The translations under genes were made by a program, and so were the position numbers. Under the pieces are notes generated by a model. It saw nothing but the letters and a program-made list of their open reading frames with translations, ran no database searches and had not been told where the DNA came from. From Gordonibacter massiliensis (ex Traore et al. 2017) (GTDB lineage Bacteria > Actinomycetota > Coriobacteriia > Coriobacteriales > Eggerthellaceae): a DNA stretch of 64,000 nucleotides. This document shows positions 25,127 to 31,536 of this stretch, one piece after another. Each line of letters opens with the position of its first letter. The first letter of the stretch is position 1. The stretch spans positions 1,426,001-1,490,000 of the forward strand of contig LT827128.1 in the NCBI GenBank assembly GCA_900170005.1, in the 5' to 3' direction.

Positions 25127-25778
25127 GGTTCTTCTCCTTCTCGTGTGTAAGGTGAGGCCGAGGGCTGTCGTCGCGCAGGAGGAACCGCGCCGTCGTTGCG
25201 TGGAAGCCGAGCCGCTTTAGCCTGCTGTAGCAGTATACTCCCTCCCCGCCCGACGTGCAGCGAAACGATGGCGCCCGAGCGAACGCGCGCGTGGACGGAG
25301 GGCGTGAACGCAAGCAACGGCGCGGACCATCGGCACCGTGCCCCGCTGAAGGCCCTTCTGATCTTTTGCCCTCCCGCAGCCTTCAAGCCGCGCCCCTTCG
25401 CGCGAAACCCCGCTGCTCCGCTAAATTGCCCTTGGCAAAGCACACCGGCCCGGCCGGATTGTCATCCTGAGCGGATTCTCCGCGTGCTCGGGAGCTCGAC
25501 AGCCCGCCGGACCTTCGGACGCACCGCCCGCCCATGACGACGACGCATCGGCTCGCGGTACGCCGATGGCGGTTTGACGGCGGATCGGGGCCGGATTGCA
25601 CGAAAATCACCGATGCCCCCGTAGCGTCGGGCCCTCTGACAAGACTTCTCCTTGCTCGGAATGCTGCGACCTGCGAAAACACATTCAGCGAGCAAGCGCT
25701 TGCGTGGCGAAGGCCATCGGAACCCGCTTCGAGCGGGGGACGTCGGTGATTTTTGCACCGAACGGGAGGATGCTCTAT
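25127..25778. other. Long spacer between serA and the insertion sequence, with a truncated family I repeat
   Basis: No gene supported in these 650 bases; reading frames here lack ribosome sites and protein-like composition. GTCATCCTGAGCG (family I) stands at 25461-25473 without its opposite arm. The end, from about 25755 to 25784 (CTCTATGTTAAA), is the left half of a repeat unit interrupted by the insertion sequence. Confidence 0.6.
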
Positions 25779-25784
25779 GTTAAA

Positions 25785-25808
25785 CACACCTTCCCGGTTT
25801 TTTAGGTA
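25785..25808 (+). repeat. Left terminal inverted repeat of the insertion sequence
   Basis: CACACCTTCCCGG then six T and AGGTA. The transposase stop codon (TAA on the minus strand at 25804-25802) is within this repeat. GTTAAA precedes it. Confidence 0.92.
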
Positions 25809-27253
25809 TGCAGCGCCTCGACCGACAGCGGGGTGTTAAGCGCCTCGAAGAGCCGCTGGTGGGCGCCCTTGCAGTTCGCGCACGACCATGCGCCGTCTCT
25901 TTTGTTCAGCTTGATCATTCTGGCGTCCAGCAGGCATTCGCGCATCGTCTTGCCTTTCACCTGCGCCGTCGCATCTTTGAGCCGTTTGTGAATGAGCGCA
26001 GAGACGAGCATGACGAAGGCGAGGCCTTGGGTTTTGTAGTAATCTTTAAGATAGAGCGAATGGTACCCGATGTCGTTTTTGAGGTAGTTGAAGAACGTCT
26101 CTATGGACCATCTGCGCTTGTAGAGCTTGAAGACCTCGTCGGCAGGCTCGGAAAGGTTTGTCTGCAGCACGATCACGCCCATCAGGTCCTTCATCTTTTC
26201 GAAGCGCTCCTCGGTGTAGCTTTTCCTGCCCTGCTCGATATATCGCAGGTAGTTGGACTGCTCGAGCGCCGCCATGTTCAGGTCGCGGTAGGCGATGATC
26301 CGCCTTCCCGGCTCGTCGCGCGAGGCCCAGTACTCGACGGCCGAGGCTTTCCTATCCCTTTGATAGACGAACCTTCCATCGACGTGTGCGAGAGCAACCG
26401 CGTCCATGCATCCTTTGAGCCTGCGATGCAAAGGGATGACGTAGGAGTTGTTCCGGGAGGAGAGCGTCCGCACGTTCTCCTCGCTGTAGAAGCCGCTGTC
26501 CAGGATGAAGAGCATGTCGTGGAGCTCCTCGCGCGCGAGGACGTCCTTGACGCTGAGCTTGTCGAGGTTCCCTCCTTCGAAGGCGCGCGAGAGCAGCGGG
26601 GTCCCGTCGTTCACGTCGTAGGCCATGAGGACGTTCACCTGCCCCTCGTGCAGCATCGCCGACCTGTAGCCCTTCTCGGCCAGGTCGTTGCATGCGGAGG
26701 CGCTACCCACGACGTGCCCGTCGATGGCCGTCACGCGCGAGCAGCGGCTTGCGAGCAGGGCCTCGAAGGCCATGACGCCGCCCTGCCTGCGTCCGAGCAC
26801 ATCGTAGAGCGAGCCGACGGCGTCCGGCCCCATCTTCAGGCCGGGGAAGGCGAGCGACATGCAGCTCATCTCGTAGAGCTTCCCGACGTCGCGCATGCGG
26901 GTGAGGCCCTGGGTGAGGTGCGTGAGCGCGACGAGGTAGATGCGCGTCGCGTCGAGCGCGTCGAAGCACTCCTTGAGCAGGCCGAGCACGTCCAGCGAGT
27001 TGCGCATCGCCACGGCCCAGTCGCCGAACTCGAGCGTCGTCACCTCCCCTTGCGAGCTGCGCCGCCCGTTGGCGACGAACCCGATCCCCTCCTTGATGGA
27101 GCCGATGCACTTTCCCATCTTCGTGCGTCTCTTGCCGCCGCCGTCCTTGACGCTGCGGTACTCGTAGACGTAGTAGTTGCCCGCTATGGCCTTGACCATC
27201 GTCCCTTTGGGCTTGCACGCGCGGATGTGCTCCGGAACCGAATACCCTCCCAT
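25802..27253 (-). CDS. IS1634-family DDE transposase
   Basis: 483 residues, catalyses cut-and-paste movement of the element. The catalytic acids fit the IS4-superfamily layout: Asp in TAIDGHVVGSA, Asp in FILDSGFYSEENV and Glu in YKRRWSIETFFNYLK (the Y-R-x3-E signature). A helical N-terminal region (GGYSVPEHIRACKPKGT, YYVYEYRSVKDGGGKRRTK) is probably for DNA binding. The C-terminus ends ...EALHT at a stop codon formed by the left inverted repeat. ATG 27253 is preceded by AAGGAGGG. Length is near that expected for the family and no frameshift is seen, so it should be functional. Confidence 0.95.
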   Translation of the reverse strand: MGGYSVPEHIRACKPKGTMVKAIAGNYYVYEYRSVKDGGGKRRTKMGKCIGSIKEGIGFVANGRRSSQGEVTTLEFGDWAVAMRNSLDVLGLLKECFDALDATRIYLVALTHLTQGLTRMRDVGKLYEMSCMSLAFPGLKMGPDAVGSLYDVLGRRQGGVMAFEALLASRCSRVTAIDGHVVGSASACNDLAEKGYRSAMLHEGQVNVLMAYDVNDGTPLLSRAFEGGNLDKLSVKDVLAREELHDMLFILDSGFYSEENVRTLSSRNNSYVIPLHRRLKGCMDAVALAHVDGRFVYQRDRKASAVEYWASRDEPGRRIIAYRDLNMAALEQSNYLRYIEQGRKSYTEERFEKMKDLMGVIVLQTNLSEPADEVFKLYKRRWSIETFFNYLKNDIGYHSLYLKDYYKTQGLAFVMLVSALIHKRLKDATAQVKGKTMRECLLDARMIKLNKRDGAWSCANCKGAHQRLFEALNTPLSVEALHT

Positions 27254-27272
27254 GGCGGCCCTCCTTGCGAAA

Positions 27273-27321
27273 CATACCTAATACATACCTAAATTGTAGC
27301 ACGGAGAATCCGAACAAGCAA
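27273..27321 (-). promoter_or_regulatory. Transposase promoter overlapped by CATACCTAA iterons
   Basis: On the minus strand TTGCTT (plus 27316-27321), 17 bases, TACAAT (plus 27293-27298) with a TG extension. Directly downstream, over the expected start site, CATACCTAA occurs twice 11 bases apart (27273-27281, 27284-27292). The same motif ends the left inverted repeat (25802-25810) and a variant begins the right one, pointing to transposase binding and autoregulation. Confidence 0.7.
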
Positions 27322-27414
27322 GGGAAAGAAGCTCGCGCTATGCCGTTTCACCAGGCAATTCACTTCTCGATCCGCAGCCGCTGGAGCGGGTGGCCGCAAC
27401 GACGTGCGGCGGTG

Positions 27415-27438
27415 TACCTAAAAATCCGGGAAGGTGTG
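27415..27438 (-). repeat. Right terminal inverted repeat of the insertion sequence
   Basis: Complement of the left end with one mismatch; read on the minus strand CACACCTTCCCGG then ATTTTTAGGTA. GTTAAA follows at 27439-27444 as the target duplication. The 93 bases between this end and the transposase promoter hold no gene. Confidence 0.92.
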
Positions 27439-27444
27439 GTTAAA

Positions 27445-27540
27445 CCGCCGTTGACATTGCGCAAGCCGGCGCGTTGCCATCCTGAGCGAACGAAGCGGGC
27501 GCAGGGAGGCCGCGAAGCGGGGGCGCGGAGGATCCCGCAC
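27445..27540. repeat. Right half of the interrupted family I repeat
   Basis: After the target duplication the sequence continues CCGCCGTTGACATTGC, then GCCATCCTGAGCG at 27476-27488 and GGAGGATCCCGCAC at 27527-27540. It matches the uninterrupted unit at 41123-41175, so together with 25773-25784 this is one repeat split by the insertion sequence. Confidence 0.75.
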
Positions 27541-27709
27541 GGAGCTGGCCGGGATGCCCCTGCCGGCGCCTCGTCGTGCGATTTGAAAACCGTCGCAGCA
27601 CGGCCGGGGCGGACACGGTACAATCGGCGGCAACGGAGAGGGCCACGCGGCGGGCGGGAAACGGCGCGCGAACGGAAAGACCCGAAGCAGACGAGGAAAG
27701 GTGGAGGCC

Positions 27710-28303
27710 ATGGGAAAGAGCGTGCTGGTGCTGAACGGAAGCCCGCGCCGCGAGGGGAACACGGCGGCGCTCGTGGACGCGTTCGCGGAAGGGGCCGAGC
27801 GGGCGGGCCACGCCGTGGTGCGGTTCGACGTGGCGCTCATGGACGTCGCGCCGTGCCGCGGCTGCTTGGGCGGCGGCGCCGATGCGAGCAGCCCCTGCGT
27901 GCAGAAGGACGACATGGACGCCGTCTACGCCGCCTACCGCGCCGCCGACGTGGTGGTGCTGGCCTCGCCCATGTACTGCTGGAGCTTCACGGCGCAGATG
28001 AAGGCCGCGCTCGACCGCCTGTTCGCGCTCATGGAGGCGGGCATGCGGGCCGCGGCGGCGGGGGGCGAGGCCGCGGCCGCGGCGGCGGCAGAGGCGGGAG
28101 GCAAGGAATGCGCGCTGCTCATGCCCGCCGAGGAGGACACCGAGCGCAACTTCGCCCCCGTCGTTTCCTACTACGAAACGCTGTGCAAGCGCATGGGCTG
28201 GCGCGATGCGGGGCGCGTGCTGGTGGGCGGCGTGTATCGGACGGGCGACATAGCCGGCAATCCCGCTCTCGACGAGGCCCGCGCCTTGGGCGCCTCGCTA
28301 TAG
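27710..28303 (+). CDS. NADPH-dependent FMN reductase / flavodoxin-fold protein
   Basis: 197 residues. Flavodoxin-like fold binding FMN: the phosphate loop is LNGSPRREGNTAALVDAF (residues 7-24). CRGCLGGG is the paired-cysteine segment typical of iron-sulfur-flavoprotein-like reductases, and LASPMYCWSFTAQMKAALDR is the flavin-side loop and dimer helix. An Ala/Gly-rich insertion (AAAAGGEAAAAAAAEAGG) precedes the ECALLMPAEED strand and is unusual. Likely reduces flavins, quinones or nitro compounds with NAD(P)H; the substrate is unknown. ATG 27710 is preceded by GGTGGAGG; an upstream GTG at 27701 would put the ribosome site inside the gene. Stands alone downstream of the insertion sequence. Confidence 0.88.
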   Translation: MGKSVLVLNGSPRREGNTAALVDAFAEGAERAGHAVVRFDVALMDVAPCRGCLGGGADASSPCVQKDDMDAVYAAYRAADVVVLASPMYCWSFTAQMKAALDRLFALMEAGMRAAAAGGEAAAAAAAEAGGKECALLMPAEEDTERNFAPVVSYYETLCKRMGWRDAGRVLVGGVYRTGDIAGNPALDEARALGASL

Positions 28304-28330
28304 GACGCGCGCACGCGCGAAGCGAAGCGT

Positions 28331-28372
28331 GCCAACGCCAACGCCGTGAAGGAGATCATGCTGCGCGCGCTG
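28331..28372 (+). pseudogene. Fragment of serA (phosphoglycerate dehydrogenase)
   Basis: 42 bases translate to ANANAVKEIMLRAL, matching residues 81-94 (ANANAVKEIVLCAL) of the SerA encoded at 23960-25126 at 12 of 14 positions. The DNA itself is nearly identical to serA over this stretch (complement of about 24847-24886), so it is a copied fragment rather than convergent sequence. It is flanked by GACGCGCGC..GCGAAGCGAAGCG on both sides (28303-28329, 28375-28398). No start or flanking reading frame survives. Confidence 0.6.
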
Positions 28373-28465
28373 CAGGACGCGCGCGCGAAGCGAAGCGGGC
28401 GTTGCGGTGCGAACAGCGGCGGACGCGTTGCAGGGAGTGCGTCAAAAGCCGTCGAAAAACACCCT

Positions 28466-28561
28466 TCGTAGGGAGGCTTGCCCCGCCCGCTCGCGAAGCG
28501 CGAGAACGTGGCCCGCAGTTGCTTTTTCGGCTGCGCCGGAACGGGCGCTCTGGAGAGCGTC
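28466..28561. repeat. Dispersed repeat, family II, diverged copy
   Basis: Begins CGTAGGGAGGC and includes CGCGAAGCGCGAGAACG and GGCTGCGCCGGAACGGGCGC before a final GAGAGCGTCCCTG. The order and spacing of these blocks match the intact copy at 34498-34604, with several substitutions. Confidence 0.65.
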
Positions 28562-28638
28562 CCTGTGGAAACCGCCAGCGCTGCGAGCCGCTTTCCGGTT
28601 TTGCCGGAACGGGGCCGTATCAGAAAGGCCGATTCTCC

Positions 28639-28730
28639 GCTCTTGCAAGGCAAGGGCTCTGCCCTTGCCGTTCGGCGGGCAGCGTTTCCGCGAGCCATCG
28701 GAAAGGGCAGAGTCCTTGCCTTGCAAGAGC
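28639..28730. repeat. 28-bp inverted repeat with 36-base loop
   Basis: Left arm 28639-28666 opens GCTCTTGCAAGGCAAGGGCT; right arm 28703-28730 is its complement with one mismatch. It would fold into a very stable hairpin in RNA on either strand. It has no adjacent U-tract and lies more than 330 bases after the nearest upstream gene, so it is not an ordinary terminator. Confidence 0.8.
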
Positions 28731-28768
28731 GATGCCGAAAACACACGGTTTGACGGCTTTTGATACAG

Positions 28769-28782
28769 CCCCCCCCCCCCCC
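28769..28782. repeat. Homopolymeric run of 14 C
   Basis: Fourteen consecutive C, 105 bases upstream of the sigma-factor start, following CTTTTGATACAG. Runs of this length slip during replication and sequencing, so the length may vary. Confidence 0.85.
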
Positions 28783-28886
28783 AGGACAGCCGGCAAGCGC
28801 GTTACGGCAACTTTTGATACAGTCTCTTTAAAAACCGCAACAAAAGGCAACCCCTTCTCCGTGTTCGTGGGGAGAGGAGATGGAAT

Positions 28887-29612
28887 ATGGACGAATCAGG
28901 CGAGATGGCGATGCCGGCGAGCTTCGGCGGCGCGGCGCGAGGACGGCCGGACGCGGCGCGGCCCTCGCGCGACGGCAGATGCGAGCACGACGACATGTCC
29001 GCGAGCACCGCGATTCGCAACGTTCCCGAGCGCGCTGCGAGCCCCGACCCCCTCGGCCGCGTGCCGAGCACCGAAGGGCCCGGCGACGCCGAAAGCCGCA
29101 ACGACCAACGCGTCGCAGAAGCGGCGGCACGGCTCGAAAATGCCCTCACACGCTGGGGTGACACGGTGTACGGGCTGGCGGCGCGGCGCACGGGCAACCG
29201 CGCCGACGCCGAGGACGTGACACAAACCGTGTTCCTACGCCTGCACCAAAGCGGGAAGCGCTTCCGCGACGACGAGCACCTGAAGGCGTGGCTTTTGCAT
29301 GTGACCGTGAACTGCTGCCACGACCTGCGGCGCAGCCCGTGGCACAAGCGTCGCACCGAACTCGACGACGAAAGCATGGAGCGCCTGCGCACGCAGCCCG
29401 AGCCGGAAGACGGCGAAGGGCGCGACGACGAGCTGGAAGCCGCCCTCGCCCGCCTGAGCGACAAGCAGCGCACGGCCGTGCTGCTGCACTATTACGAGGG
29501 GTACGCAACCGACGAGATAGCCCAGATCACCGGCGAGCGCCCCGCCACCGTCCGATCCCACCTCCATCGAGCACGCAAGGCCCTCAAGATCGATTTAGGA
29601 GCGCACTCATGA
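28887..29612 (+). CDS. ECF-type RNA polymerase sigma factor
   Basis: 241 residues. Region 2 spans about residues 85-155: DTVYGLAARRTGNRADAEDVTQTVFLRLHQ, then HLKAWLLHVTVNCCHDLRR, the core-binding and -10 recognition helices. Region 4 is at about 180-235: LARLSDKQRTAVLLHYYEGYATDEIAQITGE and TVRSHLHRARKAL, the -35 recognition helix-turn-helix. The first ~80 residues are a polar, Ala/Arg/Asp-rich extension not found in minimal ECF factors; later methionines (residues 8 and 37) are possible starts, but ATG 28887 has AGAGGAG upstream. The stop codon overlaps the start of the anti-sigma-like gene (ATGA), the classic coupled sigma/anti-sigma arrangement. Confidence 0.92.
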   Translation: MDESGEMAMPASFGGAARGRPDAARPSRDGRCEHDDMSASTAIRNVPERAASPDPLGRVPSTEGPGDAESRNDQRVAEAAARLENALTRWGDTVYGLAARRTGNRADAEDVTQTVFLRLHQSGKRFRDDEHLKAWLLHVTVNCCHDLRRSPWHKRRTELDDESMERLRTQPEPEDGEGRDDELEAALARLSDKQRTAVLLHYYEGYATDEIAQITGERPATVRSHLHRARKALKIDLGAHS

Positions 29613-31429
29613 ACGAGGACGAATTCCGCGAGCGTTTGGCCGCCGCACAGGACAACATCAAGGCCTCCCCCGAACTGAAGCACCGCGTCGTGGCCGAAGC
29701 CCTGCAGGCCGACGCCGCAAGCGGCGAAAATCGCGCCGCGCAATCGCACGCCGCGCCGACGATCCGCCCGACCCGCCGCAGGCCCCAACCGGCGAAGCGC
29801 GCACCCGGAGCCGCGACCCGCGCCCGCCGCTGGGCCCTTCCGGCCGCCGCCTGCCTCGTGGCCGGCGCCCTCGTCGTGGCCGGCGTGCCGGCGCTCACCT
29901 CCGCACTGCACGGCGGATCTTCCGCAACGTCCTCCATCGCCCTTGACGAGGCGGCCGCGCGCTGCGGATTCTCCGTGCGCGCCTACGCCGCCGACGGCAG
30001 CGCGCCGCTCGCGCCCGGCGAGGGCGGCACCGTGGCGTTCGACCGGGACCTGGGATATCGCTTCCCCGGCGGCGACGACTACCAGACGAGCGGCTTTTTC
30101 ACCGGCTGCCTCTTCCACGTGGAGGGCGAGGGCATCGTCCGCGTGCAAGCCAACCTGTCGGGCGGGGCATTGTACCGCGTGACCTTCGAGGATCCGCCGA
30201 CCGAGAGAGACGATCCGCGCATGGGCGAGCTGGCAAGCTGGAAGCCCACCTCACGCGGCACGGGCGACTACTACGGCGGCTACGACTTCGTGGGCGGCGC
30301 CACGGTGGAGGGCGAGAACAAGATAAGCCTCGCGAAGCTCATGGGCTCCACCATCGACGTCTCGGCAAGCGACGACCCTGGAATCGCGGACGGCACGACG
30401 AGCTTCGGGCTCTGGACGAACGAGGGAGAGGCCCCCGAAAACGTCATGAACGATCCGCAATCCCCCCTCATCGACCAGTTCGACGGGCAGACGCTCACCG
30501 TCACCGTAACGTTCGCCGACGGCAGCGCCTCGACGCAGACTATCGAACTGCACGTGGCCAACTTCGAGGCCGAAGTGGTCGACGGCAACCTCCGGCTAAC
30601 GACCCGGCTTGCATCGACCGGCGAGGATGACGGCGGAGTGCCTCCGGTGAAGTCCCTCTACGGCACCGTGACGGAGGCGGGAAATGAGCCGTTCCCCTTC
30701 CCGCTGGACAACGCGAACGACCGCGCCGGCGAGGTGCTGCCTGCTTCGACCTTCTCGCGCGTGGACGACATGTGGACCTATGAGTCCGACAAGCCTCGCG
30801 CGACGCTGCCCGAGGACGCGCTCGTGAAGCCCGACGGCGAGATCGACTTCGACTATCGGTACGAAAACCCCGCCTACCACTACGACGACCCTGATATCCC
30901 GCGAGAGCTGTCGGCCGGGCTGACGATGAGCGCTCCCTCCCTCTCGCTCTCCGACACGCTGCCGGACGGCAAGACACTCGACGACTGCCTTTTCGTGATC
31001 GACGGATGGCTCGGTAACGCCGCGTACATGGACAAGTGCTCGCGCGAGCTGTTCGGGTACGGCTACAACGACGACGGCACGCTCACGAGCGACGAGCACC
31101 GCTACGTGTCCACGACGGTGACGGTGCGCAACCGCAGCGACGCGGCGGTGTCCATCTGGGCACGTGTGCTCTACGACTTCGCACTACGCTACGACGACGG
31201 CACGTTCGACGTCGTGCGCACGGGTTACGATCTGGACTTCGAGGCAACGGGCGACACCCTGCCCTCCGACAACCCCCAGCACGTCACGATCGCGCCGGGC
31301 GGCACCGTGCAGATCACCGTGCTGCGCGTCCTGCCCACCTACATCCTGTCCAGCGAGGGCTTGACGCTCATGCCGACCGGCACAGGAAGCTCCCTCGCGC
31401 GCGCCTTCGTTCTCGGCGCGCAGATGTGA
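29609..31429 (+). CDS. Probable transmembrane anti-sigma factor with a large exported domain
   Basis: 606 residues. The N-terminal cytoplasmic segment (MNEDEFRERLAAAQDNIKAS, then a basic RPTRRRPQPAKR) would bind the sigma factor. One transmembrane helix lies at about 75-97 (WALPAAACLVAGALVVAG). The remaining ~505 residues face outside and are mostly beta-rich and acidic: GFFTGCLFHVEGEGIVRV, YYGGYDFVGGATVEGENK, LTVTVTFADGSASTQTIEL, and a C-terminal domain starting LSDTLPDGKTLDDCLFVIDG and ending FVLGAQM. Two cysteines (YQTSGFFTGC and DDC) may form a disulfide. ATG 29609 overlaps the sigma-factor stop (ATGA), with AGGAG upstream. The anti-sigma role is inferred from coupling and topology; no standard zinc anti-sigma motif is present. 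Confidence 0.78.
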   Translation: MNEDEFRERLAAAQDNIKASPELKHRVVAEALQADAASGENRAAQSHAAPTIRPTRRRPQPAKRAPGAATRARRWALPAAACLVAGALVVAGVPALTSALHGGSSATSSIALDEAAARCGFSVRAYAADGSAPLAPGEGGTVAFDRDLGYRFPGGDDYQTSGFFTGCLFHVEGEGIVRVQANLSGGALYRVTFEDPPTERDDPRMGELASWKPTSRGTGDYYGGYDFVGGATVEGENKISLAKLMGSTIDVSASDDPGIADGTTSFGLWTNEGEAPENVMNDPQSPLIDQFDGQTLTVTVTFADGSASTQTIELHVANFEAEVVDGNLRLTTRLASTGEDDGGVPPVKSLYGTVTEAGNEPFPFPLDNANDRAGEVLPASTFSRVDDMWTYESDKPRATLPEDALVKPDGEIDFDYRYENPAYHYDDPDIPRELSAGLTMSAPSLSLSDTLPDGKTLDDCLFVIDGWLGNAAYMDKCSRELFGYGYNDDGTLTSDEHRYVSTTVTVRNRSDAAVSIWARVLYDFALRYDDGTFDVVRTGYDLDFEATGDTLPSDNPQHVTIAPGGTVQITVLRVLPTYILSSEGLTLMPTGTGSSLARAFVLGAQM

Positions 31430-31436
31430 GGGCGAA

Positions 31437-31470
31437 AACGTCCTGAGGAGGGCCGCCTCCTCAGGACGTT
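31437..31470 (+). terminator. Hairpin terminator after the sigma/anti-sigma operon
   Basis: 15-bp perfect stem AACGTCCTGAGGAGG / CCTCCTCAGGACGTT with a GCCG loop, starting 7 bases after the stop. The tail is GCGTTTCC. Confidence 0.75.
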
Positions 31471-31491
31471 GCGTTTCCAGCAACCCGCGCC

Positions 31492-31517
31492 GGGCGGCCT
31501 GCTGGCCGCCCCTACGG
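31492..31517. repeat. Dispersed repeat, family II, single arm
   Basis: GGGCGGCCTGCTGG then CCGCCCCTACGG, the right arm of the 20393-20448 element, itself a small palindrome. It lies between convergent operons. Confidence 0.7.
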
Positions 31518-31536
31518 GGATCGCCGGCGGCGCGGG

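Larger units (their letters stand above)
25785..27438 (-). mobile_element. Complete insertion sequence, IS1634-type
   Basis: A 1654-bp element with 24-bp terminal inverted repeats (25785-25808 and 27415-27438, 23 of 24 matching, outer end CACACCTTCCCGG). It is flanked by a perfect 6-bp target duplication GTTAAA at 25779-25784 and 27439-27444. It encodes one DDE transposase on the minus strand whose stop codon lies inside the left end. Intact ends, intact gene and exact target duplication suggest a recent, potentially active insertion. Confidence 0.93.
28304..28886. other. Repeat-rich spacer between the flavin reductase and the sigma factor genes
   Basis: About 580 bases without a gene. It holds, in order: a serA-derived scrap between short direct repeats (28303-28398), a diverged family II repeat (28466-28561), a 28-bp inverted repeat (28639-28730), a 14-C run (28769-28782) and two direct copies of CTTTTGATACAG (28757 and 28811). 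An outer inverted pair AAAAGCCGTC (28443-28452) and GACGGCTTTT (28752-28761) brackets most of it. The sigma-factor promoter must lie near 28810-28870, but I cannot place it. Confidence 0.6.

Noticed and set aside
28407-28763. Overlapping short frames on both strands in the pre-sigma spacer
   Set aside because: They read through the inverted repeats and into the poly-C region, lack ribosome sites and change frame with the repeat structure.
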